Shown here: positions 1 to 8,510 of the stretch, in pieces
How the letters are laid out: each line of letters opens with the position of its first letter
Numbering within the stretch: position 1 is the first letter of the stretch
Assembly: GCA_010206225.2 (NCBI GenBank)
Contig: VIQU02000030.1
Span: 1 to 45,615 of the forward strand
Source of the DNA: Lachnospiraceae bacterium MD308
GTDB taxonomy: Bacteria > Bacillota > Clostridia > Lachnospirales > Lachnospiraceae
Reading direction: 5' to 3'
Length of the DNA: 45,615 nt
Translations under genes and position numbers: made by a program
The notes under the pieces: generated by a model
What the model saw: only the letters and a program-made list of their open reading frames with translations
Told to the model about the DNA's origin: nothing
The model's database searches: none

Positions 1-19
1 CTTGGCATACAGATAACAT
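1..19 (-). CDS. Possible 5' end of a leftward gene cut by the window edge
   Basis: Only six codons are visible (ATG TTA TCT GTA TGC CAA, reading M-L-S-V-C-Q). The ATG is preceded at good spacing by AAAGGAG and further upstream by a near-consensus promoter on the same strand. The arrangement (leftward gene, about 200 bp, rightward blaI) mirrors the lanA/blaI pair at the right end of the window. Identity cannot be judged from six codons; the start does not resemble the lanA leader seen at 42.6 kb. Confidence 0.35.
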
Positions 20-102
20 GGTGTTCGCTCCTTTTCAATCATATAAAGCTAAATATCTTATTTCAATACATTATTCTTTATATAATAATATATTATAATA
101 TT

Positions 103-132
103 AATATATCATTCAAAATATTACATTGTCAA
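103..132 (-). promoter_or_regulatory. Leftward sigma-A type promoter opposite blaI
   Basis: On the minus strand a perfect -35 TTGACA (127-132) and a -10 TATATT (103-108) are separated by 18 bp. The sequence just before the -10 (AATGA then TATATT) and the -35 are the same as in the lanA promoter at 42658-42686, so the two divergent regions appear related. It would drive the gene leaving the window at the left edge. Confidence 0.6.
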
Positions 133-133
133 T

Positions 134-160
134 TATTTATTGTATATATCACAATAAATA
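134..160. promoter_or_regulatory. 10-bp inverted repeat, candidate BlaI operator
   Basis: A perfect inverted repeat with arms TATTTATTGT (134-143) and ACAATAAATA (151-160) and a 7-nt centre lies between the leftward promoter and the blaI promoter. BlaI/MecI repressors bind dyads between divergent promoters and control both directions. Position and symmetry fit an autoregulatory operator; binding is inferred. Confidence 0.45.
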
Positions 161-165
161 GTCTA

Positions 166-194
166 TTGCTAATTTTATATATTTATAGTACAAT
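166..194 (+). promoter_or_regulatory. Promoter of the left blaI
   Basis: TTGCTA (166-171), a 17-bp spacer and TACAAT (189-194) sit 32 bp upstream of the blaI ATG and directly beside the inverted repeat, as expected for an autorepressed gene. Confidence 0.45.
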
Positions 195-225
195 ATCAAT
201 ATCAGAATTTTGAAAGGTGTTTTAA

Positions 226-606
226 ATGAAAAAGAAACTCAGCAGACAGCAACTGGAGGTCATGAAAATTCTCTGGGACAGCGAAGTTCCTCTGAAAGCA
301 TCAGATATTGTCAATAAACATGCTTCTCTTAATATTAATACTGTTCAGGCATGTCTACGTGTTTTAATCAAAGCCGAGGCAATCGAAGTTGCAGATATCA
401 TATACAGCGGAACCGTCTTAAGCAGATGCTACCGCCCATTGATATCCAAAGATCAATATTTTAATGATACCTATAAGGATATTATTGGTGAAGCTACCCG
501 TTCCTCTCTTATTGCTTCACTCATCAAAAGTGAAACAAATGTAGCGGAATTAAACATATTAAAAGATTTAATTGACAAAAGAAAGAAAGAACTTGAGGAA
601 AAATAA
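226..606 (+). CDS. BlaI/MecI-family transcriptional repressor (left copy)
   Basis: This 126-residue protein has the BlaI/MecI winged-helix layout. It starts KKKLSRQQLEVMKILW, has a recognition region near residues 35-50 (NINTVQACLRVLIK) and a helical C-terminal dimerisation tail rich in Lys and Glu. BlaI repressors hold DNA as dimers and are inactivated by cleavage triggered by an M56 (BlaR1-type) membrane protease. The start follows GAAAGGTG. The next gene begins right after the stop and encodes the decayed M56 partner. It is clearly paralogous to the BlaI at 42.8 kb (shared NINTVQACLR, EVADIIYSGTVL-type stretch and ISKDQYF/ISRDEYF). The repressor reads intact although its sensor does not, so it may act constitutively or answer to the right-hand sensor. 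Confidence 0.85.
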   Translation: MKKKLSRQQLEVMKILWDSEVPLKASDIVNKHASLNINTVQACLRVLIKAEAIEVADIIYSGTVLSRCYRPLISKDQYFNDTYKDIIGEATRSSLIASLIKSETNVAELNILKDLIDKRKKELEEK

Positions 607-1572
607 ATGTCTATATCAATGGGATCATTTATAACTTGTTTTTTAGGAATTACTTTTCTTTCAGGGTACTTATATATTATTTTATATCGGTTAAATCATC
701 CATTTATATACGGTACAAAGATCATTTTCGTTGGTATGACCATTATTTTTTTACGTATATGCATCCCCGTTAATTTTCCTTTTACATATACTATATATTC
801 AACAAAACTTCTTTTGCCTGTAGCAAAAATATTTTATATGTCTATAGGCTCATCTAACTATAGACTATTTGATATTTTAATACTATGTTGGCTGGTTATT
901 GCTGTCCTTAAATCAGGCAAATTATGTATCTGAATCATTCACTTGAATAAGTATCTTAGTGCATATACGATTACAGAAGGCAATCAATATTCAAAACTTT
1001 TTGCATCAGTAAAAAAATATTGTCCAAAATCCATTCGTATTGCCGTTATTCCGCATAACGTATCGCCTGCATTCAGCGGAGTATTATATCCTACAATAAT
1101 TTTCCCTGGATATTTCGATTGCTTTTCATTGGAAGAACTGGACTATATTTGTATGCATGAAATAAATCATTACAAGAATCATGATTTATGGGTGAAAATG
1201 CTATTGGAAATCATTTCCTGCATTCATTGGTGGAACCCTTTGGTATATCTCATGAAAAGAGACTATGCTCTGGCCCTTGAACTTACTAACGACTATTTTC
1301 TTAAAAAGAATTTTCCAAACTATAACAGTATATATTATGCTGAATTGATTTTAAAAGTAGCAAAATTAACTGAAAGTTCTTCACTTAATTGGTCCAATGA
1401 ATTAACGTCTTTTGTACGAAAACGCAATTTGGATTTAGATGTACGAATATCTTTTATATTAAAAAATTCCAAAGAAAAAGTTAAAGAAAAAACACAACTT
1501 ATTATTCATTTCCAATGCTTCATCTCCTGCGATTGCTGCACCCCTCAAAAACGATATTGGCTGGAAATATAA
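607..1572 (+). pseudogene. Decayed BlaR1-like M56 membrane metalloprotease
   Basis: The N-terminal part has two membrane helices and is closed by an in-frame TGA at 931-933. The same frame then continues through the M56 domain with the zinc motif HEINH and the conserved IHWWNPLVY segment. Aligned by eye with the intact copy at 43.2 kb, the frame is co-linear, so the TGA is a nonsense change. After about 1500 the third part (last membrane helix and extracellular tail) is missing and the reading runs into the tail of the next gene, implying a deletion. A full-length sensor cannot be made. Translation restart at TTG 943 would give only a soluble piece. Confidence 0.8.
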
Positions 1573-1651
1573 AATAGTTAATGGAGTTATGTACAAACGG
1601 CAATATGATTATACAAACCAAAGATGGATTGGTAAATGGGTAAAGGCATAA
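1514..1651 (+). pseudogene. C-terminal fragment of a small exported protein
   Basis: This open frame encodes the same tail as the small protein after the intact BlaR1 at 44.3-44.6 kb: WKYK, VNGV, YKR, then WIGKW and KA at the C-terminus. The signal peptide and start are missing, lost in the deletion that also removed the end of the preceding M56 gene. It shows that the blaI-blaR1-small protein trio is an inherited unit, present twice in this window. Confidence 0.65.
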
Positions 1652-1758
1652 CTTCACTTAACAGACAATTCTTAGAAAGCCATTTCCTGAATTCTTCTCT
1701 ATTGGCAAATTCCATTATATCACTCATGATCTGTTTCTCCTTTCGTGTACCTTATCCA

Positions 1759-2559
1759 TTACTGTTCCAACAAAAACCGATAAACTCTGCTGCCGAAATC
1801 TTTTGCTTCCTCATAGGCTGCATGTCCCAGATTCTCATACATATAAATTTTACATCTTATCTTTTCCGCTATCTCTCTGGAAGCCTCTCCGGTAACCACT
1901 TGATCCTTCTGTCCGCCGATGACGAATACCGGACATTTAATCTTATCCAATTCATCATATGCATTACAGGTAAGACAGGCTTTCGCCAGTATAATAAAAC
2001 GCCTGACATCCTTTGGTTTCTGCAGAATCGTTAACAGCGGCATAAATGGTTTGTATCTTCTTATATATGCGTCAGAATACATCCTTGATGCCATATCCGC
2101 GACAAGTCCCTTTGCATCGCCCTGCTCGGTCATCTCTATCCAGTCTTTAATGACTGTCTTTACCGTGTCATTATTTCTTGAAAGAGTCACGGCAAGAACC
2201 AGTTTATTCACCAGATCTGCTCTGTCAACCGCAAGATACTGCGCGATCATTCCGCCCTGAGAGATCCCAAAGATATCCGCATCCGTAATCTTCAAAGCAT
2301 CCATTGCCATGCCTATATCTGCCGCCAGATCTCTGACTGTTACGTTTTCTGAAAGATCCGCCCTGCGGTCAAACAGGTATACTTTGTAATCCTTCGCGAA
2401 GATTCGGTACATATAAGCAAGCGGGACTGCCATGCCCTTGATAGTACGGGTATTCAACCCCTGTATCATGACCAGCGGTTTCACGCCTCTCCCAAAAGTA
2501 ATATAGCGCAGCTCTGCATGATCGATCTTTAGTTGATGCTCTTTCGCATTATATATCAT
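1759..2559 (-). CDS. Alpha/beta-hydrolase family protein
   Basis: This 266-residue single-domain hydrolase shows the catalytic triad: nucleophile Ser100 in GISQGG, Asp219 in GQKDQV and His246 in LGHAAYEE. An oxyanion/HG-like region lies near MIQGLN (31-36). The length is normal for the family. Members hydrolyse esters, lactones or related bonds; the substrate cannot be told from sequence. There is no signal peptide, so it is probably cytoplasmic. The start follows GAGGAG. It lies downstream of the DUF1697 gene on the same strand with a gap of about 60 bp, so the two may be co-transcribed. Confidence 0.85.
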   Translation of the reverse strand: MIYNAKEHQLKIDHAELRYITFGRGVKPLVMIQGLNTRTIKGMAVPLAYMYRIFAKDYKVYLFDRRADLSENVTVRDLAADIGMAMDALKITDADIFGISQGGMIAQYLAVDRADLVNKLVLAVTLSRNNDTVKTVIKDWIEMTEQGDAKGLVADMASRMYSDAYIRRYKPFMPLLTILQKPKDVRRFIILAKACLTCNAYDELDKIKCPVFVIGGQKDQVVTGEASREIAEKIRCKIYMYENLGHAAYEEAKDFGSRVYRFLLEQ

Positions 2560-2620
2560 ATATTCTGTCTCCTCTCATACAATATCCCCTCTGTCAAATA
2601 AGCTGCAGCTTGAGAAGTAA

Positions 2621-3160
2621 TCACATTCCGGCTATCTTTCGAACTGTGTTTGCAGTTCTTATTGTCAATTTGCTGCTGATGCTCGAATTTGCCGTCTTTG
2701 ACCACCAATTTGTTTTTTGATACTCTTTCCGGCTGAAAGACCAGAATACCGCTTCTTTGTAAGCCATTATCTTTTCTAATCCTTCTTTAGGCTCTCCGAT
2801 CTCGTTATACACATCAGAAAATGTAGCTGGCGGCATAATAAAGATCAGATTATCATAGATTTCTTTATTGTCATTCCCCCACCAGCCGGGTGTATTGCGT
2901 AAAATATCTCCAAGTTTTTCCTTTGCTATGACAAAAACAGGAATAACGAAGCCAAACTGATTTTTTATCATTGTCTCTATCTGTTCTGTAAACTTTTCTA
3001 TATCGTCTTCATCGCTGGAAAAAATCACATTGCCGCTGTTCAGATATGTTTTAACCTCTTCAAAACCAAGTTTTTCAAATTCTTTTTTCAACTCTGCCAT
3101 TGGAATCTTATTTTTTCCACTTATATTGATACCTCTTAACAGAGCAATATATCTTCTCAT
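2621..3160 (-). CDS. DUF1697 family protein
   Basis: The protein opens with MRRYIALLRGINISGKNKIPM, the hallmark of DUF1697, followed by YLNSGNVIFSS and the FVI..K.L..IL..TPGWWG region. The family is about 180 residues and of unknown function. I chose the third in-frame ATG because it gives the family-typical N-terminus and about 11 nt spacing from GGAGG; two ATGs lie 6 and 18 nt further upstream and the first overlaps the ribosome site. The family is widespread and often transferred, with no clear functional link to its neighbours. Confidence 0.85.
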   Translation of the reverse strand: MRRYIALLRGINISGKNKIPMAELKKEFEKLGFEEVKTYLNSGNVIFSSDEDDIEKFTEQIETMIKNQFGFVIPVFVIAKEKLGDILRNTPGWWGNDNKEIYDNLIFIMPPATFSDVYNEIGEPKEGLEKIMAYKEAVFWSFSRKEYQKTNWWSKTANSSISSKLTIRTANTVRKIAGM

Positions 3161-3359
3161 ATCCATAAACACCTCCATAAATGTCTGGTCATCTTCCCCA
3201 CGCCGACATTTTCATGTCAACTTACTCCTCATATTCTCATTTTCCAGACATTCCAACAACAAAATTATACATCATTTCCTTACAGATTTCCATGCCCGAA
3301 TGAGTTACCTTATCGGTTGATGCTTTTAAATTATCCGTGAAAAAGCTATTCAGCCATGG

Positions 3360-3365
3360 TATAAT
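3360..3365 (+). promoter_or_regulatory. Probable -10 box for the aldo/keto reductase gene
   Basis: A perfect TATAAT lies 55 bp upstream of the chosen start. The hexamer 17 bp further upstream (GTGAAA, 3337-3342) is a weak -35. Confidence 0.4.
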
Positions 3366-3420
3366 TGATAAGTCGCCGACACGGGGACAAAAAAGGATTA
3401 TCCATAGAGGAGGATTCCAA

Positions 3421-4599
3421 ATGAATTACAGAAAAGACAAATACGGCAACAATCTCTCTATTCTGGGTTACGGCTGCATGCGGTTTTCCCGGGCGGCGGG
3501 CAAGATCGACATAGACAAAGCAGAACAGGAAATCATGGCCGCTTTCCGGAACGGCGTGAATTACTATGATACGGCATACGTGTACTCTGGCAGCGAAGCT
3601 GCACTGGGGGAAATCCTGGAGCGTAATCACATCCGGGAACAGGTTGCCATTGCGACTAAGCTGCCCCACTACCTGATCAGGACGGCGGACAGTATGGAAA
3701 GATATTTCCAGGAACAGTTAAAACGCCTGCGTACGAATTATGTGGATTACTATCTCATGCATATGCTGACGGATGTAAAGACTTGGGAGCGGCTGAAAAG
3801 TTTAGGCATAATAGAGTGGCTGGAGCAGAAAAAGAAAAGCGGCGCGATTCGTCAGGTAGGCTTTTCTTACCATGGAAATTCTGATATGTTCTGCCAGTTG
3901 ACAGATGCTTATAATTGGGATTTCTGCCAGATTCAGTATAACTACATGGATGAGAATACTCAGGCCGGACGCAGGGGACTCCAATATGCGGCTGAAAAAG
4001 GGCTGCCTGTCATTATTATGGAGCCTCTTCGCGGCGGGAAGCTGGTTAACAATCTGCCCAGAGAGGCAAAAAAGCTGTTCGAGACATATCCTGTAAAGCG
4101 TTCTCCCGCAGCCTGGGCGTTTTGCTGGCTGTGGAACCAGCCGGAGGTGACCTGCGTCTTGTCTGGAATGAACTCTCTGGATATGATAGAGGAAAATGTG
4201 AAAACCGCATCCGAGATTTCCGTCGGGGAGTTTGGTTCAGAGGAAGAAAAGATGCTTCAGAAGGCAGTGCAGGCCATCAATGCAAAGATGAAGGTGAGAT
4301 GTACGGGTTGCGGCTATTGTATGCCATGTCCGAAAAATGTAGATATTCCGGGAACCTTTGCAGCATACAACCGTTGTTATTCCGAAGGGAAAAGGGCTGC
4401 GTTTATGGAATATTTCATGTGTACCGGAATGCGCAAGACATCCTCTGCCGCCTCTAACTGCATAGAATGCGGAAAATGCGAGCAGCACTGCCCACAGCAT
4501 ATAGAGATCCGAAAGGAACTAAAAAAAGCCCGCAGACAACTGGAAGGGCCGATGTATAAGATCGGGCGGAAAATCATATCCCTTTTTAAGTTGTATTGA
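3421..4599 (+). CDS. Aldo/keto reductase with C-terminal 4Fe-4S domain
   Basis: This 392-residue protein has an N-terminal aldo/keto reductase barrel: GYGCMRF near residue 15, the Asp-Tyr pair in YYDTAYVYSGSE, and HMLTD in place of the catalytic His region. It ends in a ferredoxin-like module with two cysteine clusters, CTGCGYCMPCP and CIECGKCEQHCP. These proteins are NAD(P)H-dependent oxidoreductases found widely in anaerobic Firmicutes; the iron-sulfur domain suggests exchange with ferredoxin-type carriers. The start was placed at the ATG preceded by GGAGG at 8 nt; an upstream TTG in the same frame adds 28 unlikely residues. A LysR regulator follows on the same strand with its own promoter. 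Confidence 0.88.
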   Translation: MNYRKDKYGNNLSILGYGCMRFSRAAGKIDIDKAEQEIMAAFRNGVNYYDTAYVYSGSEAALGEILERNHIREQVAIATKLPHYLIRTADSMERYFQEQLKRLRTNYVDYYLMHMLTDVKTWERLKSLGIIEWLEQKKKSGAIRQVGFSYHGNSDMFCQLTDAYNWDFCQIQYNYMDENTQAGRRGLQYAAEKGLPVIIMEPLRGGKLVNNLPREAKKLFETYPVKRSPAAWAFCWLWNQPEVTCVLSGMNSLDMIEENVKTASEISVGEFGSEEEKMLQKAVQAINAKMKVRCTGCGYCMPCPKNVDIPGTFAAYNRCYSEGKRAAFMEYFMCTGMRKTSSAASNCIECGKCEQHCPQHIEIRKELKKARRQLEGPMYKIGRKIISLFKLY

Positions 4600-4607
4600 T
4601 GAAATTC

Positions 4608-4636
4608 TTGAAGGGTATTTAGCCTTCTGCTATAAT
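4608..4636 (+). promoter_or_regulatory. Promoter of the LysR gene
   Basis: TTGAAG (4608-4613), exactly 17 bp, then TATAAT (4631-4636), 36 bp before the TTG start. It lies between the aldo/keto reductase stop and the regulator, so the regulator can be made independently of the upstream gene. Confidence 0.6.
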
Positions 4637-4672
4637 CAAAATGAACGCCGTGCAAAAAGGAGGTTTCTCGTT

Positions 4673-5560
4673 TTGGATATTCGGGTATTACAATACTTTC
4701 TCGCCGTTGCGAGAGAAGAAAGCATTACAAAAGCAGCAGAACGTCTTCGCATGACGCAGCCGCCGCTTTCAAGGCAATTAAAAGACTTGGAAGATGAATT
4801 AGGAAAACAACTGCTTATCCGCGGAAGTAAAAAGGTTACGCTAACCGAGGACGGTATGCTGCTGCGCAAACGCGCGGAAGAATTAGTTGACCTTATGGAG
4901 AAAACAAAAACCGAATTGACCTCCTCTAATGAAAATATCAGTGGAGATATTCATATAGGCTGCGGAGAAACAGAAGCTATTTCTTTTCTTGCACAGGCAG
5001 CATGGGATTTACGGCAGAAATACCCCCTTATTCATTACCACATTTATAGCGGTGATGCCGAGCGTGTCACGGAACGACTGGATAAAGGGCTGATTGATTT
5101 CGGCCTTTTGGTCGGACCTGTCGATGTAAACCAATATGATTACATAAGACTTCCATTAAAAGATACATGGGGCGTGTTAATGAGAAAAGACAGCCCTCTG
5201 GCAGAAAAAGAATCAATTACCGCAGAAGATCTATGGGATAAGCCGCTTATTATTTCACATCAGACTTCTATCAACAGCGAAATGTTTTCATGGTTAAAAA
5301 CAGATATTACAAAGCTGAACATTGTCGCCACTTATGATTTGGTCTATAATGCGTCACTATTCGTAAAAAAAGGATTCGGATATGTGATCGCACTGGATAA
5401 ACTGATCAACACTACCGGGGACAGCGCCCTTTGCTTTCGCCCGCTCTATCCTGCCCTGAAAGCCGGACTTTGTATTATATGGAAAAAATATCAGGTTTTT
5501 TCGAGAGCCTCTAACGCCTTTTTACAGCAACTAAAAACAGAATTAGAGAATATGGCATGA
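4673..5560 (+). CDS. LysR-family transcriptional regulator
   Basis: This 295-residue protein has a classic LysR winged helix at residues 1-60 (LQYFLAVAREESITKAAERL, then QPPLSRQLKDLE) and a periplasmic-binding-like effector domain after residue 90. The start codon is TTG, preceded by AAGGAGG at good spacing; the first residue matches the family alignment (DIRVLQYFLAV). LysR proteins activate or repress nearby genes in response to a small ligand. The upstream aldo/keto reductase is the obvious candidate target, although it is not divergent. Confidence 0.9.
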   Translation: MDIRVLQYFLAVAREESITKAAERLRMTQPPLSRQLKDLEDELGKQLLIRGSKKVTLTEDGMLLRKRAEELVDLMEKTKTELTSSNENISGDIHIGCGETEAISFLAQAAWDLRQKYPLIHYHIYSGDAERVTERLDKGLIDFGLLVGPVDVNQYDYIRLPLKDTWGVLMRKDSPLAEKESITAEDLWDKPLIISHQTSINSEMFSWLKTDITKLNIVATYDLVYNASLFVKKGFGYVIALDKLINTTGDSALCFRPLYPALKAGLCIIWKKYQVFSRASNAFLQQLKTELENMA

Positions 5561-5595
5561 GCTATTCCCTGCCCCCAAGCATGTGTAAAGAAATA

Positions 5596-6405
5596 TTATT
5601 CCAAAGAATCAACAATCCTTTTGATATTCTCCATAGAAGTACGTCCTTTTATCGTATACTGAACACCATCCGCAACAAAGACAGCCGACTTTTCGGAAAC
5701 ATAGTCTTCAGAAGGTTCTTCTGCCGTATCCTCCAAAACATTCACTTTATAACCTTTAGCTGATACATAACTTTCCGCAAACTCATAATATCCAAGATAT
5801 TCCACATCCCATCCATGTTCCAACTGTTCCTGACTTAAGATCATCGAGACCGTCAGGGAAACCGGCGTAAAATATTCAGAACCTTTCTCATAAAAATAAC
5901 AGTTGTCTTCCGTGCTATATTCGTAATTACTGGTGTCACCTAAAATATAATTATCTACAGTAATAACCGCATCGTCCTTATTATCAGTTGAAATATGACA
6001 CTGCATATACGGATTATCAACAGCTTCCGTACTGTCCAGCAAATGAATTCCCAATTTGTTTTTTAATTCTTTATAACTGTCATAATCCTTTTCTATCCAC
6101 CCGTCATTATCTGCCGTAACATTCAATGGCGTCATATTTACAACTTTCATTGCATCTAACTCTGGCAAAACTTCCTGATTTACTAAAAGACGATTATATA
6201 TATTATATCCGGCAAATGCCGTTGTCGCTGTCAGACAGATAAGAACCAGTAAAGCTGCCGCTGTCCTTGTTATCCCATAAAAAACATGATTCTTAGAATT
6301 ATCATATGAGGCTGTGTAAATCTTATTTTTTAATTCGTTACTAACTGTCATCTCAGATAGTTCATTATCAATTTCCCGTTTCAAATCCATTCTCATCGTA
6401 TCCAT
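5596..6405 (-). CDS. Single-pass membrane protein, probable anti-sigma partner of the ECF sigma factor
   Basis: This 269-residue protein has a cytoplasmic N-terminal segment of about 45 residues, one membrane helix (around residues 47-67, AAALLVLICLTATTAFAGY) and an extracytoplasmic domain with acidic, Tyr-rich sequence. The C-terminal part (VFVADGVQYTIKGRTSMENIKRIVDSLE) resembles the DUF4367-type end of many Firmicute anti-sigma factors. The gene overlaps the sigma-factor gene by 38 nt, so the two are translationally coupled. That topology and overlap are the usual layout of an ECF sigma/anti-sigma pair. The signal it senses is unknown. Confidence 0.7.
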   Translation of the reverse strand: MDTMRMDLKREIDNELSEMTVSNELKNKIYTASYDNSKNHVFYGITRTAAALLVLICLTATTAFAGYNIYNRLLVNQEVLPELDAMKVVNMTPLNVTADNDGWIEKDYDSYKELKNKLGIHLLDSTEAVDNPYMQCHISTDNKDDAVITVDNYILGDTSNYEYSTEDNCYFYEKGSEYFTPVSLTVSMILSQEQLEHGWDVEYLGYYEFAESYVSAKGYKVNVLEDTAEEPSEDYVSEKSAVFVADGVQYTIKGRTSMENIKRIVDSLE

Positions 6406-6889
6406 CCTCCATTAAGATTTTTTTTAATTTGATGCGTGCCCTGTTAAGACGCTGTGAAGCTGCATTTTGCGTTTTCCCGATAATTTCAGCAATTTCTTTA
6501 ACCGATAACTCTTGATAGTAATACAAAACTATCATTTCCCTGTCTCTTGTATTCAGTTTCATAATCGCTCCAGTTACACTGTTTTTCTCATGAAAATCAT
6601 CTATCGGATTACCGCTGATTGCTGCGATATGCGCCTCTATGTTGTTCTGGACTGCCTGAAACCAACGATTCCTCATAATATTCTTGCATGTATTGATCGC
6701 TATACGTGTCAGCCACGTCTTCTCGCTTGCTTTTTGCTCAAAGGAATCATAAAATCTCATAGCTTTTATAAAGGTTTCCTGAACGGCATCTTCTGCAAGA
6801 TGATAGTCTCTCAAATACAGATAACATATCCTTAAAAGTGCATCACCATATTCGTTAACCAGCCGTTCTATATTTTGATCTGCCGGCAT
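6368..6889 (-). CDS. ECF (sigma-70 family) RNA polymerase sigma factor
   Basis: This 173-residue protein has region 2 (ICYLYLRDYHLAEDAVQETFIKAM, residues about 21-45) and region 4 with its helix-turn-helix (ELSVKEIAEIIGKTQNAASQ, about 125-150). Region 3 is absent, as in ECF sigma factors. It directs RNA polymerase to a small regulon, normally including its own operon. It is followed by the overlapping membrane partner gene. The start follows a run of Gs (GGGGGGAT) at suitable distance. Confidence 0.9.
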   Translation of the reverse strand: MPADQNIERLVNEYGDALLRICYLYLRDYHLAEDAVQETFIKAMRFYDSFEQKASEKTWLTRIAINTCKNIMRNRWFQAVQNNIEAHIAAISGNPIDDFHEKNSVTGAIMKLNTRDREMIVLYYYQELSVKEIAEIIGKTQNAASQRLNRARIKLKKILMEDGYDENGFETGN

Positions 6890-7149
6890 TTTTTATCCCC
6901 CCTTTCACTTATTAGACACATTAGAAGATGGATTTATGACTATACAATGATCGTTTTTCTGTTAAAATGGTTGATTATCTCAAAAAAGCCTTGATTTACG
7001 GGCATACAAGCAGGATTTCAAGCTGAATTTACTACCAATTTACTACTTTTGAGGGAAAGAGCCTTGATATGCCGCCCGGAACCCTGCAAGCCCAAACATC
7101 AGCACACAGCATTGAGAAAGAATAAATGAAAACTGAATACGACGCATAC
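6890..7149. other. Non-coding edge of a conjugative-element remnant
   Basis: No credible gene is seen here. Two adjacent copies of AATTTACTAC (7026-7035 and 7037-7046) and three scattered copies of a GCCTTG motif occur in the style of sequences upstream of Tn1549-like replication genes. The chromosomal junction of the old element probably lies near 6980, but no integrase or clear att core is visible. Confidence 0.35.
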
Positions 7150-7199
7150 GCGGCGTTTCTCTATCCCAATACAGGGAGAACAGGAACGCCGCTTTTTTT
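7150..7199 (+). terminator. Rho-independent terminator
   Basis: GCGGCGTT (7150-7157) pairs with AACGCCGC (7185-7192) and is followed at once by a run of seven Ts. It is upstream of the replication-protein remnant and probably closes an upstream transcript of the original element or acts as a leader attenuator. Confidence 0.65.
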
Positions 7200-7350
7200 A
7201 TGCCCTCATGTTACGCAGTAGGGGCAGAAAGAGCCTTGCTACAAGCGGCTTTGCGGGCGCGTTTTTAACGGGGACAGGGATTTATACCTAACCCCGGCAA
7301 AACGGCGTTCTATCGCGTAACAAATCCACAACCAAAGGAGTGATGAAGCT

Positions 7351-7923
7351 ATGGCAGTTTTCCGAGTGGAGCGCAACAAGGGCTATACCGTTATGAGCAA
7401 CCACCATTTACGCAACAAGGAACTGACCTTAAAGGCAAAGGGGCTTTTGTCGCAAATGCTGTCACTTCCCGAAGATTGGGACTACACCCTTGCGGGGCTG
7501 TCACAGATCAACCGGGAAAAGATAGACGCTATCCGGGAAGCCATAAAGGAGCTGGAACGCGCCGGGTATATCGTCCGTTCAAGGGAACGCGACGCAAGGG
7601 GACGCTTGCGGGGTGACGATTATGTAATCTATGAGCAGCCGCATACAGAACCTACGCCGGATTTACCTACATTGGAAAATCCAACATTGGATAATCCAAC
7701 GCAGGAAAAACCTATGTTGGAAAATCCAATGCAATTAAATAAAGATATACAAAGAACTGACTTACCAACAAAAGAAAAAATAAATACAGATTTACAAAGT
7801 ACCCATTCCATTCCTATCCTTTCCCCTAACCCCTCTCCCTCTGACAGAGAAGCGGCTACACCGCCGGAACGGAAGCGAAAGGAAGCGGAAACACAGACAG
7901 CTTTTGAGATTTACCGGGAGTGA
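7351..7923 (+). pseudogene. Truncated replication-initiator / HTH protein of a Tn1549-like element
   Basis: The N-terminal winged-helix region (MAVFRVERNKGYTVMSNHHL, then KAKGLLSQMLSLPEDWDYT) is typical of the helix-turn-helix replication proteins of Tn1549/CTn-type elements. It is followed by the usual low-complexity linker (repeats of ENPT/DNPT). Reading stops at 190 residues within the FEIYRE motif that normally opens the C-terminal domain, and the downstream DNA is unrelated, so the rest of the gene was deleted. It may still bind DNA but should not initiate replication. Confidence 0.7.
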
Positions 7924-8133
7924 TTCCCCAAAAGCCTTAAAGTCGTATCGTGGTACTGGTCTTTTTGCCATATTCATTCACCCTATTACATTTTACTGTT
8001 CACCTTTCTTCTTGGATATGTCTACACTGTTCTATCAATTAGCCAAAATAATTCCCAAATTTAACAAAAAGTATCTTGAAGTTATTCGGCTGGACGCATA
8101 TAATTATACTGATAGAGATTATAGAAAGGGTGA
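7924..8133. other. Junction region without a clear gene
   Basis: AT-rich sequence lies between the truncated replication gene and the small HTH gene. A short open frame running into the next gene has no recognisable features. It is probably the scar of the deletion that removed the end of the replication gene. Confidence 0.4.
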
Positions 8134-8325
8134 ATGAATATGTTAGAGTATATTTCTGCCCCGGAAGCGGCGCAAAAATGGGGCATTTCAGAAAGACGGG
8201 TGCAAAAGCTATGTGAGGAAAACCGCATACCGGGCGTGGCAAAATTCAGCCGCTTGTGGTTGATACCAAAGGACGCAAAGAAACCGACCGATAAAAGACG
8301 AAAAAAATTCAAATCTACACAATAG
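8134..8325 (+). CDS. Small helix-turn-helix (excisionase/MerR-like) DNA-binding protein
   Basis: This 63-residue basic protein has the pattern ISAPEAAQKWGISERRVQKLC near its start and the wing-like SRLWLIPKDAKKP, as in DNA-binding helix-turn-helix 17 (excisionase-like) proteins carried by mobile elements. A second ATG two codons in has better spacing to GAAAGGG, so the true start could be 8140. It precedes the ABC/two-component module and may be a leftover of the mobile element rather than a regulator of the transporter. Confidence 0.6.
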   Translation: MNMLEYISAPEAAQKWGISERRVQKLCEENRIPGVAKFSRLWLIPKDAKKPTDKRRKKFKSTQ

Positions 8326-8366
8326 ATTCAAATTACCCTGTTATAATTACGGTTAGAAGGTGCGCT

Positions 8367-8411
8367 ATGAGTAAAATCTTAATTGTTGAGGACGATTTAT
8401 CTATACAGGCT
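8367..8411 (+). pseudogene. Stub of a response-regulator gene
   Basis: A good ATG behind AGAAGG opens with MSKILIVEDDLSIQ, the exact N-terminal style of an OmpR-type receiver domain, then leaves homology after about 15 codons. TATAAT lies upstream at 8342-8347. The frame happens to run on into the ABC ATPase, but that gene has its own start at 8511. It seems that a regulator gene was deleted to its promoter and first codons, which now serve as leader for the transporter operon. Confidence 0.6.
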
Positions 8412-8510
8412 TTCTTTGTCACCTATATTTTTGAATTTGGTGTGAATTGTAATGAGATTGTAAGAAGTGTTCGCTATACTAAAATTACAAAAATATTGGA
8501 GGGCATATCT

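Noticed and set aside
1636-2034. Forward open frame of 132 codons
   Set aside because: It is a shadow of the alpha/beta hydrolase on the opposite strand, whose catalytic triad is clear.
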